DNA of 64,000 nucleotides. Source: Ricordea florida. Its lineage: Eukaryota; Cnidaria; Anthozoa; Corallimorpharia; Ricordeidae. The position numbers and the translations under genes were made by a program. Under the pieces are notes generated by a model. The model searched no databases, was not told the origin of the DNA, and saw only the letters and a list, made by a program, of their open reading frames with translations. Below are positions 50,201-61,800 of the stretch, in pieces. The DNA lies in NCBI GenBank assembly GCA_949710005.1, contig OX453276.1:35005947-35069946 (forward strand), given 5' to 3'. Positions within the stretch are counted from its first letter, which is position 1, and each line of letters begins with the position of its first letter.

Positions 50201-53200
50201 AGTTTAAAGTGCTTTTGCTGTCAAGTTAGAGTATATATAAACTTAGCATTGTTTTTCGTGTGTCGATAATATCTTTAATCTTTCACCAGCTGTTTTCGAA
50301 AATGAATAAAAAAATGCTCTCTGAAATTACTCACGAGTGGAATATTTTAACCTGATTAATATAGGTCTGAATGCTGAACTAATTAAAAGTTAGCTTTTTT
50401 TTACAATACCTTGACTCTTACGCTACGTAGATTTCTTATTTACACGCACTCATAAACTCAAAAAGATCGGACTGAAAATAGTTAACCCCGTGGAATAAAC
50501 GTTTACCATATAAATAACTATAGATAATTCATCGCTGCACTATCATTACAGTGACCCATCATGTTAAAGCTTTGTAAAATGGCACATCACTTACCCATAA
50601 TCACTCAGTTTCCTCTCGCTTGTTTTCAGTTCAATTGGTTTACACTCCTCAGTGTTAACGTGTAATTGAGCTGGAATTGCTTCTATTCCCGCCACGCTCT
50701 ATTTTGCAAATTCCTCGTCTCCGTATCTAAACGCTCACTGTCCTGCTCCTTTGCTAGCTCTGCTATTTGGTCACTCGCCATCTTTTCTCGGCGTTATTAT
50801 TTCACTACACCATATGCATGTACAAATTAACTCCGCATTTTGTTCGAAAGGGACAATTCTCCAACAAAATCATCCCCTGGTGGTAACAATATCTGATTAT
50901 CGTCTTTCTCTGTGTAGGTGGAATAAATACTTTGTTGCAATGCCGTCCTTGAGATTGGTATAATGCCTTACTGTGAGAAGGCGTTTGCGCAAACCCACTA
51001 GACGTTCACTTTAACTTATTCTAGTTCATAAATGTTTTGTGGACACAATTCTGTCCAAACGTCACTTACAGAGCTCAGGTGCATTAGTCATTGGAGGTAG
51101 AGTATTATTATGGAAATAAAGGTGCTGAACCACACCTACTTTATATTTCTAAAGACAAAGAGAGCAATGTGACAGTTTGAGCCGCGAGCTGTCAGTCATT
51201 GTCTCAAAAAGGCAACGAACTCGATTCCGCGCTGTTATTCAACTTTTGGTACCGACAAAAAATTGTGCATGGAGGTTCTGACTTTTGTTTAGGTAAATAA
51301 AACTTGACAGTGGTTATACTCAGCTGAGTCAGTATTAAGAAGCTGGAACCTGCTGTGGTGTTTGTTTGAATTCACAATTAACTACAAAATTTCTAAAGTT
51401 AGGATGGATGAAACCTTGTTGAAGTGTCAGCGTTCTGATAAAAAAAAAATCCTCGATACATCGCCATGTACCGACTCTTCTCGGTAGCACTGTTTGTGTA
51501 ATTACCCACTATGAGCCCTTATCTACTCGGCAGATGAAGCTCATATTATTAAAAATATTATTGATATTATCAATCCAAGATGGCGACACTGAGCGGGAGC
51601 AGTACGTGGTGTAAGACCTGACTTTTATGTCCCAAGATACTACTACAACTACTACAGCTACTACTCGGGATATAACAGTCAGGTTTTACACCTGGTGCTA
51701 CCCCTGAGCGGAGCTTCCATGCCGCTTAGCGATTTGTTTAACACAGTGTCATTGCTACTGTGACAGCAGGAACACATGAACCCCTTTGAGAATAAATAGC
51801 TACTCTGCATTTTGTCTTGCCATTCTGCTCTTACAAAACAAAAGCTTGTTTTATTTAAAAAGAGAATTAAAGGATCCCAATCAAGACACACAGGACACTG
51901 AAGTTACACCGAGACAGACACACAAGGACATAACTTAGCATTTATTTATAAAATTAAAGCGATCTTTATAATAATATGAAAATACGAACATTGACACCTC
52001 TGGAATTACCATACACTTATGGACAATAATGTAACAAGGAAGTTGCAGAAGAAAATCAGTTTGGGTTTTTTTCCGGGCGTCTCTATAATTTGCCTTTTAT
52101 GTAATCAATTAAATAAAGAAGAGGAACGAAAACTACTACCGTATGACAAACATCTGATTAAAACTCTGACCACACAATTAAACAAAAAGCCTTAGTAGCG
52201 TGATATAGAACGCACTAAAACGTATTCCAAAATGTTTCGTAACATCCGGCAATGAAAATAGTTTCAAACGAAGACATACGAAAGCTATACCGACTTCGTC
52301 CGACTTCGCTGCGACTACAAATTCTTACGGATAATTTGTTCAATAATAAACAAGTAGCTCTCCACTATCTGTTCGAACTATAACATAATGAATTTCGCTC
52401 AATTTTTATATTAAAATGGACAACTAATGTTACAAGTCGCATTACGCTAGAACACGTGTTTATCACAACGCATGCTATACACAATGCGGACCCCGCCCTA
52501 TTCAACTTAACAGCTTTCAAATACATTTAAACTTTGGTACAAACGGGCCGGGACAAGAATAACAAATTCATAAGCCTGATTTAGTGCAGAATGACTATAT
52601 TGCATTAAGGTTTTCTCCATGAAAAAATTTCCCAGTCAGGGAATATAACACTTTGTAAATAAACATATGAGTGTAGTTTAAACTCATTCTCTTTTTATGT
52701 ACTCGATACTAAATTACATCATGCATAATATATCTTAACAGTACAAACAATATCGATACGATAAAATTTTCAAAGCCACCTTACTGTAATGCTCACAGCA
52801 AAACGCGGCATACAAAAGTATTTTCCCGCGACAACAAACGGTGACAATAAAAGGTCAGAAAATTTGACTGAAAATATTTCAGTGTCCTATGAAATCAGGA
52901 TGCTTCAAACCACAACATTTTTCTTTTCAATTATACAAATCATTTTTTGCTTGCCGTCTTATCCTAATACTGATGTAACGATTTCTGTGGCACAAAAAAA
53001 AACAGTTTTATGAAAATTATCGGCAGTCACAATCTCAATTCATTCATCTCCATGGAGATCAGATATGCGGAAGCCACTACATTTCGAAACCGATCTGTTA
53101 ACGACGATAAAGAAAGATCCCGACGACATCCCAACGATTTGCATAACATGGATCCAGTTGACTCGGAGAGTCCGAATATTTAACGAACGTAAGTCGAAGA

Positions 53201-56200
53201 TTGACCGCCGGTCACTCAGAGATCTTGCTCAATATTTCGTAGTACGTCACTTTGTTGGTGTTACCTGCGAAAGGAAAAAATAAACATTCATATAAACCTT
53301 TTATGGTCCGACAAGACGTGAAAGCCCATTTCTCGAAGAAAATGTTGGCAAAGAATGGTCACATTACATGGTTTGATCCACAAATGATTAAAACCTCACT
53401 GTATAATAAAACAAACAGTACCACAGTGCAATAACGTTCATCAAAACAAACAGCGCCACACATGGTACTTTTCAGTAGCTTTCTAAAAGATGGTCAAAGA
53501 AATTAGGAATTCTGCACCAGTTTTAGGCACTGCGATATTTAACAAATTGACGTCAGTTTTTTATGCGTCTGTCCTCTTATTGATGATAAATTGCGTCATA
53601 ACATTGTCAAAGTGATCTACAACAAACTTTGACAATGTTATGACGCAATTTATCATCAATAAGAGGACAGACGCATAAAAAACTGACGTCAATTTGTTTT
53701 TTACAATAACAAAACGCGAAAAAGGTCAAATGAAGACTTAAATTAAAATTTTATGTGTCTGTACTCTTATTGATGTTAAAAATTAGCCAATCAGCGCGCG
53801 AGAATTCGCTCAGTTATTGTAAACATTACCTCTTCTTGAGTCAAATCCCTTGCTCTTACCATTTTCATCTGTGTTGAACAAAGAATCTCTGCTTTCCCGT
53901 CGCATTAGTTTGCGGTATCTCTGTAACAGACTGCGCCGTTCAGTAGACGCTCTTTTCAGCGTACTCGGAACCTCATCATTTGTCTGTTCGTCAGACTCAG
54001 ACTCAAACCGCTGAAGCGTGTGAGATAACAACGCCGACTCGACATGTTCCGGAATGCTAAAAAAAGAGAACAATCTGAAATTAGCCGTCAACATTTGAGT
54101 CTCATTAATAAGTAAGAGCTATATTACAATGAATAGAGTGAACTTGATAAAGAGATGTTCACTTAATGTGAACCAACTGAAACTAAATTAACTGCACCAT
54201 ACATAAGCCGTTGCCATGGTTTATGCTATTTTAATCACTAGAAATGCCCTGAAAATGGTAGGTAGGTAAGTAGGTAGATCTGTAGGCATGTAGGTAGGTA
54301 GGTAGGTAGGTAGGTAGGTAGATCTGTAGGCATGTAGGTAGGTAGGTAGGTAGGTAGACATGTAGGTAGGTAGGTAGGCTCGTAGGTAGGTAGGTAGGTA
54401 GGTAGGCACGTAGGTAGGTAGGTAGGTAGGTAGGTAAGTAGGTAGATAGGTAGGTAGGTATGTAGGTAGGTAGGTAGGTAGGTAAGTAGGTAGGTAGGTT
54501 GGTAAGTACGTAGGTAGGTAGATAAGTAGGTAGGTAGGCTCGTAGGTAGGTAGGCACGTAGGTAGGTAGGTAGGTAGGTAGGCACGTAGGCAGGTAGGTA
54601 GGTAGGTAGGTAGGTAAGTAGGTAGATAGGTAGGTAGGTATGTAGGTAGGTAGGTAGGTAAGCAGATAGTTAGTTAGGTAAGTAAGTAGGTAGGGAAGTA
54701 GGTGGGGAAGTAGGTAGGTAAGTAGGTGGGTAGGTATGTGGGTCGGTAGGTATGTGGGTCGGTGTGTAGGTAGGTTGGTAGGTAGGTTGGTATGTGGGTA
54801 GGTAAGTGGGTAGGTAGGTAGGTAGGGAAGTAGGTAGGGAAGTAGGTAGGGAAGTAGGTAGGTAGGTATGTGGGTCGGTAGGTATGTGGGTCGGTGTGTA
54901 GGTAGGTAGGTAGGTAGGTAGGTAGGTGGGTAGGTAGGTAGGTAGGTAGTTAGGTAAGTAGGTCGGTAGGTATGTCGGTCGGTAGGTATGTGGGTCGGTG
55001 TGTAGGTAGGTTGGTATGTATGTAGGTGGGTAGGTATGTGGGTCGGTAGGTATGTGGGTCGGTGTGTAGGTAGGTAGGTAGGTAGGTAGGTAGGTAGGTG
55101 GGTAGGTAGGTAGGTAGGCAGTTAGGTAAGTAGGTCGGTAGGTATGTCGGTCGGTAGGTATGTGGGTCGGTGTGTAGGTAGGTTGGTATGTATGTAGGTT
55201 GGTAGGTAAGTAGGTGGGTAGGTAAGTGGACTTCATTTCAGTGTCAGGGTATTTAGATTTTGACAAACTAATTGGCAACACTAATAAAGTGTGAGAATCA
55301 GATAGAAAAAATACAACGAAATGTGTTATTTGGAAGATTTAATTCCATGAATGTTTTCAAAGGTGTCTTAAAGTAGGTTTTCCTTCAGAAGCTATTGCAT
55401 GAATGTATCTCTTTCTCAATACTTTAGGTCTCTTGACCCTTTGAGGCCCGATATGAAAATTCATTTTTTCCTAACCGTTCTTATATATATGTTATGGTAC
55501 TAGTGAGGAGAATTTGTTTAACTATAAATACAACTCTTTTTTGGTGATCATTTTCGTTATTCTCATAACATGAATGGTTGATGAACAGTGAATATTGTGA
55601 TGAGAAATTGGATGCTGGTCACTATTGGGACTTAGTGGGTTAAGGGCTCTCCAAGATTAATACTCAGCACGATCTTTGATAATGAAGCATCATAATAGAA
55701 ATATGTAAAACAAACATCCAAGTTCCGCACCTTCCCATACACGGCACCAGTCCCTCCTCCAAAACTTTCCCGTCCTTCCTTGCCCGCTGTGCGACCCATT
55801 TCCAGCTCTGTCTCGCCTGATCGTAATTCGCTCGCGTGTTAATCACGTGCAGAGTTTCTCCGACCGTGAAGCTTAACTCATCCGGAGCCATGGCTTTGTA
55901 TGGATGAATGGTTCTAAGTAACAAACAATACAAAACAGACTTTATAATGGTAATTGAACTGAGTGGAGTGCAATTTGGTCTGAAATTATACGCGTGATTT
56001 CAAATATCGGACGAGCGCATAGCGCGAGTTCGATATAAAATCACAAGTATGATTTCAGACCAAAATTGCACGACACGAAGTTCAATTACCACTTTATTAC
56101 ACTCATTTTGAAATCACACTGTTTTGTCAATACTACTTATTTATTCTTCCACTTCTGGAAGCCCGGTTTTTGAAGAAAAGTAACTTTTTAAAAATGATGC

Positions 56201-58848
56201 GATTTAGAGCAAAAAATGGTGCAATTTATGAATAAATCACACTGCTATGAGCCAATCAAATTACAGGGATCACCGGTGATTTCAAAATGGGTGTAGTAAA
56301 TATCTTAATCCTCGTGGTTTCCGTTAACTCCCTATCATAATCAATTCAACAGGCGAGTGACTCCGCTGACCTGACATAAAGCGAATCGTAGGGCTTGTCT
56401 TCGAGAATTTCCTTATAATCTGAAAATAGAATTGGAGACACAATGTTATGATAATATCATCAAACTCGAGATACGGTGTTTCATCACATATCAAACACCG
56501 AGAAGAGAGCTGAAAATACGACACGCAGCACAGTATTTTTAACAAACTTCGAGGTGTTTCATTTGTGATGAAACACATGTACGCTCGGTACAAACGAAAT
56601 TATTTGGAAAGAGAAATTAACGATGCAAAAACGATCCGTGATATCCAAACACGTCACGGTGTCTGATTTCCTTTGTCTTTCTCTCGTGCATTATTAATAA
56701 GTATGAGAAATCAAAGATAATGAAATAAATCAAAAAAGTAAAGGAATACAAGGCGAGGAAAATAAGTATGTACTTATAGGGAAAATAAAGTTTCCAAGAA
56801 AATAAGTAATGGTAACACGACTGAGTGGAGTCCAATTCGGTCTGTAATCATACGAGCGATTAACAAAATCGGACGACCGCGAATTTTGTCATAGTTATGA
56901 TTATCACGGAAAAAAGGCCATCACATCAGTTATCATAAATCTTTACTGACTCGGCACTGATAAGTAAAGGTCGTGAGTGTTCACAGTATTAAAACCAAAG
57001 GTCAGGGAAATGGATGATTTGCCAAAAAATAATGTCGCTACAAACAGCTACCATATCAATAAATCGTATCCGACCTTGGTCTACATTAACCCTTAAAGTC
57101 CCAGTGTTGACCAGCATTACATTTACAATACATCATTACAATATTCACTGTTCATCAACCATTCATGTTATGAGAATAACGAAAATTATCACCAAAAAAG
57201 AATTGTTTTCATATTTAAGCAAATTCTCCTCCCTAAAGGATCTTATGTACAAGGCTAAAAAATGTTAAATGATTTTTGTAAGGTTTAAAAAGTAAAAACC
57301 AAACGTTTTCGGCTGTTTGCCATCATCAGGGTTAAAACATGACCGTCCGCACGCATGTATAATTATATATCTTATGTAATTCCCGTTGGGAAAAGTTTTG
57401 ATACATAAGAAATTACTTGTTTGTTTAAACTGGGGCGGAATTGTTGGATCATTAGCCCCTCAACAATCCTTCGCTTGTTGAATGTCTGTGCTGAGGAGAG
57501 AACACGCCAGGTGAAAGAATGTGAAGGATTTTCTCGCAGGTGTTTTGCAGGTTCAGAGGTGTGAGCAGGATTTGAATGTTCCGCAATTCGTACTGCTAAA
57601 TTTCTCAGTCTCGCCAATGTAATCAGTACCACAAGAACAATCTCCTTTATAAACAACTTTGGATCTATGAGTGTTTTTGTCTTTGTTGTTGAAGAGGCTT
57701 TTGATTCGCTTTGTTTGCCATAAGATTATAAAGATGAAATTGAAATTAGTAAACTTGTTGAGTTTCTTGATAAACGTTTAGCTGAGTTTTCGTTTTTACT
57801 ACAAAATGGGAGCTTGATGAAAACTTTCTTACGTTCTTCGAAAAGAAAATCCGGAATGATGTTGTCATCTTGTGAAGAGCCGGTTAGAAAGTTGTTGATT
57901 GTATGCGAGCTAAAACGTTTCGGATAACCTGCTTTGATGAAAGAAATTTCTAAAGTTTTAATGTCCTTCTCAAAATCGGCAGAGTACCATAACAAATATA
58001 TGAGAACAGTTAGAAAAAAATTGGGGTTTAAAGGGTTAACACGTGAAACAGAAAAATGGCTCACCAAACGAGTCTATAAAGTAAGTTTAACCGGATCAAT
58101 GACAGTATCTGGGTAACTGTGCACCTACCCCTCCCCTAACCCAGCAAGTTATAGCAAGTTAAAAAGGTAGCGTTAAATGGGTTAGGGGAGGGGTAGGTGC
58201 ACAGTCTCCCAGATACTTACATTGTTCCGTTTGATCTCAGGAAGATTTAAGGGGTGTTGACATTTCAAGCGTTAACTTTTCTTTTATGTGCTTCAATTTC
58301 CTACCAACGCAGCACAAGTTTACTCGGGAATTTACTGCTTTATTCTTGTTTATAACATAGCTTTGAGAAAGCGCGCGCTATGATTGGCTATAAGTACGCA
58401 CGATCCATTTGCCCATGAGTTGCATGTTGACGTCAGATCGTTAACCAGTATGAAAGGTGTGAAGTCATATGTTAAAAAAGAAATGGTAAACGCAGCAGCT
58501 GTGTAACCATCGAAATATGGACACACTTGGGACGTTTGCTAAGCAATCAAGAAGCTAGAGATGCTCTCGGTTGCGCCTCAAGGGTCTCTTACGCTTCTTT
58601 TATGCTTAGCAACCTCTCGCGTGCGATCGTTGCACGCTGCACGTTTACCATTTCTTCCATCAACACTTACTTGAGATAAGTTGTGCCTCGATTCTGAGAT
58701 ACGAACACGTGCTCAACAGCTGCACAATCCTTGTGGCGTGATCCAGAGTGGCTTTACTTAAATCATAGCTGTTTAACTGAAGAGAATAACAGCGACTTTA
58801 GTGTCAATGTTGATGCATCCGCAGTCAGCCAGTAGATCTTTTTAGCTG

Positions 58849-58881
<33 letters not shown>

Positions 58882-61800
58882 CGGTTCTCAATGGAATTTG
58901 CCTATCATCTTTTTACAAATTATGCATACATATGAACTTTATTTGAGTGTCAACTGTATCTAGCACTGACGAACTAATTAAGGACACTGCAAAGCACAAA
59001 TGAAATAAGATCAAATCATATCAAATTAAATAAAATTAAATCAAATGTTGGTTTTTGTGTAGAGGGGAAAACCACAGTGCCCGTCGACATATGACGCCGG
59101 GGCCGGGAATCGAACTCGGGTCACATTGGTGGAAGGCGAGTGCTCTTACTACTGCTCCAACCCTGCTCCACAACACAGCGCCAACCCTGCTCCCAACAGT
59201 GCTCCAATCCTGATCCCCAACATTGTGCCAACCCTGCTCCCCCAGCACTGCGCAACCCTGCTCCCCAACACTGCAGCAACCCTGCTCCCCAACACTGCAC
59301 CAACCCTGCTCCCCAACACTGCGCCAACCCTGCTCCCCAACACTGCGCCAACCCTGCTCCCCAACACTGCGCCAACCCTGCTCCTCCAATACTGTGTCAA
59401 CCCTACTACCCCAACACTGCGCCAGCCCTGTTCCCCCAACACTGCGCCAACCCTGCTCCCCCAACACTGCGCCAACCCTGCTCCCCCAACACTGCGCCAA
59501 CCCTGCTCCCCCAACACTGCGCCAACCCTGCTCCCCAACACTGCGCCAACCCTGCTCCCCAACACTGCGCCAACCCTGCTCCTCCAATACTGTGTCAACC
59601 CTACTACCCCAACACTGCGCCAGCCCTGTTCCCCCAACACTGCGCCAACCCTGCTCCCCCAACACTGCGCCAACCCTGCTTCCCCTATGCACGTGAATAA
59701 GTAGTTTGAAAGAAATTGCTCCTGGAGTAACATCACGTGGTCTAAAATGGGAAAATGATATGTACTACCTAAAAAATGTATATCTTATTCCTTCAGTCAG
59801 TCCACTGAACCACTGGCCCGCAAATACAAACTAAAATCGTAGTCAAAATGTGTCCCACCTTTATTGGAAAAAGGGTATTAAGTGTGCGAAATTGAAGCAA
59901 AAGAGGCCTGACAATTGTAGTAGCTTTTACCTTAAAGAGCCTGTCACCAACTTGCAGACCAGCGGCTTTACATACTGAATCCTCCTGTAACTCTGTGACG
60001 TAAATTCCCACGCGATAGCCCCCGGAAACTTCCAGTCCCAGGCCATCGAGGGGTTTCTTTTCTAAGCGAATGATCCGAGGACTGAGGAGGAAAAAGACAA
60101 TTTACTAACTTTTATAAAAAGTTAAGTTGGATCACATTGGTGGGTGGTAATGTTAGCGCTGAAGTAACTCGCGCTAAAATCGATAAATATCCGCATAGTT
60201 GATACTATGCTTTGCTAACCTCTTCTGACTTCATCACTGATTCTCCTTAGAGAATGCAATACATTTGTTTAAGTGTGGAGAATATATACCTGTTACTGAC
60301 CGAGTTCGAGGCCTGGACTGTAAGTTACGAATCATCGTTTTTTCCGCTCGGATTTATGGCCCGCGCGCTTCGCTCAGCGCTTGGGCCATAAATCCGAGCG
60401 GAAAAAAACGAGGATCCGTAACTTACAGTACGGAACGAGAAAACGAGGTTTGTAAGATATTTATTATATCTCAAAACAAACTTTTGAATTTAGCGGGCCA
60501 TACAGTGAAGTGCGACCCTCTAAATTGAGCAATCACAGCGCGCGTACTAACTGAGAGATAAAATAAGACGTTAAATCAATTCAATACGCTCAAGTTAAAG
60601 CCTTTTTCTATTCTCTAGTTATTATCAACAAGAGAATGAATGTACCAACCTCTCCCCAGAAGGGACTAAGGTTTTACACGTGCTTGGCCTCAAAAGACTT
60701 GTACTCAGGCCATCGTCATCGACCCGAATAGCGGTGATGGTGGACTGGGCTCGGATTAGTGTGCCGTCGACACCCATCGCAGTTAAAAATGTCCCAGATT
60801 GCAACTGTGATGTGCTGACAAACTTTCGGTTAATAGGAAAATGAGGGTTCGGTTTTAGAGTACCATATTCCTCCGCGTCGCTCTCCTTAGCGTCCGATGT
60901 ATTCTGGGAATCCGCTTCCCCCTCGTTCCTAGTCTCCCCATCTAGCGAGTCTTCACCTCGGATTGTCTTCAGTTGTGGATCGGACGAGGGACTGTAAATG
61001 GCGGTGATAGTTCGGGGTCGATCGACGAGAAAAAAACCAGGGAATCTGTTGCCGTAAAGATCCGAGTTGGAATCCATAAGACAAGAATCGGTGTATGAAC
61101 TCACAGAACCCACACTGGAGTTCCCAGAGAACCGTGAGTCACGTGAAATTGAGCTGTCATTTGAGATGAGTGACAAACGATGATTCTCAACGTTGGACCG
61201 AGGAAGTCTTCGCAACACGACGGCTTCCGATTCAGAGTCTGTGTTATAAATCGGCTACGAGAAAGTAATGAGTAACAACATTTAGCGAAAACGTGTCAAC
61301 ATCTACAATCGCAGGGCAGAATTGAACCAACGAAGTTTACACTAATGAAAGCAACTTCTCTAAAATGTGAGAACGATTTCTCACGGCATTCTGGTTTGTT
61401 TTATTTTTCCTTTCTAAGAAGAGCACAGCGAGAGCTTCACTTCAGCTAAGAATAATTCGAAAACACTTTTGACATGACGGGTCAACTTGGACAAAACAAT
61501 GAAAAAAAATGTCCGTGGGGTCAGCCGCGCGCCTGTTCAGTAACAAACTAATGATTACGACCAATCGCAGAAAGGTACAATTCAGCACACTGTATAAATT
61601 ATAAGGTACAATTCAGCACGCTGCATAAATTATAAGGTACACTTCAGCACACTGCATAAATTATAATTAAGACTCACCTTAAACTCACACCGCTTCCCCC
61701 GCGCATGCACAGTTCTTGTAACATGTAGCTTCAGCCTGTCTCCAGTTTTCTTGGTTACTTTTTCCAGCGAAGAGGCAATTATCTTATCCAAGTGCTTTCC

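Larger units (their letters stand above)
46522..53829 (-). other. Gene 2 intron of 7.3 kb
   Basis: The largest intron. No exon or guanylate-kinase motif was recognised. It holds the 659-bp palindrome (48674-49332), small inverted-repeat elements (51604-51702, 53542-53697) and a dispersed repeat copy (53352-53475). Because it separates the PDZ-SH3 part from the kinase part, it is where a gene boundary would lie if there were two genes. Confidence 0.6.

Noticed and set aside
46522-53829. Guanylate-kinase domain expected after the SH3
   Set aside because: No frame with P-loop or guanylate-kinase motifs was visible; a profile search would settle it.
54231-55281. Long minus-strand frames reading YLPTYLPT
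   Set aside because: Pure translation of the TACC tract, open in several frames at once.
58205-58300. Additional exon between PDZ B and SH3 with donor GTAAGTATC
   Set aside because: No open frame fits between a usable acceptor and the donor, and exon 6 already joins exon 7 in phase.
59036-59736. Five overlapping long frames on both strands
   Set aside because: All are translations of the 24-bp minisatellite; open frames in several phases show low complexity, not coding.
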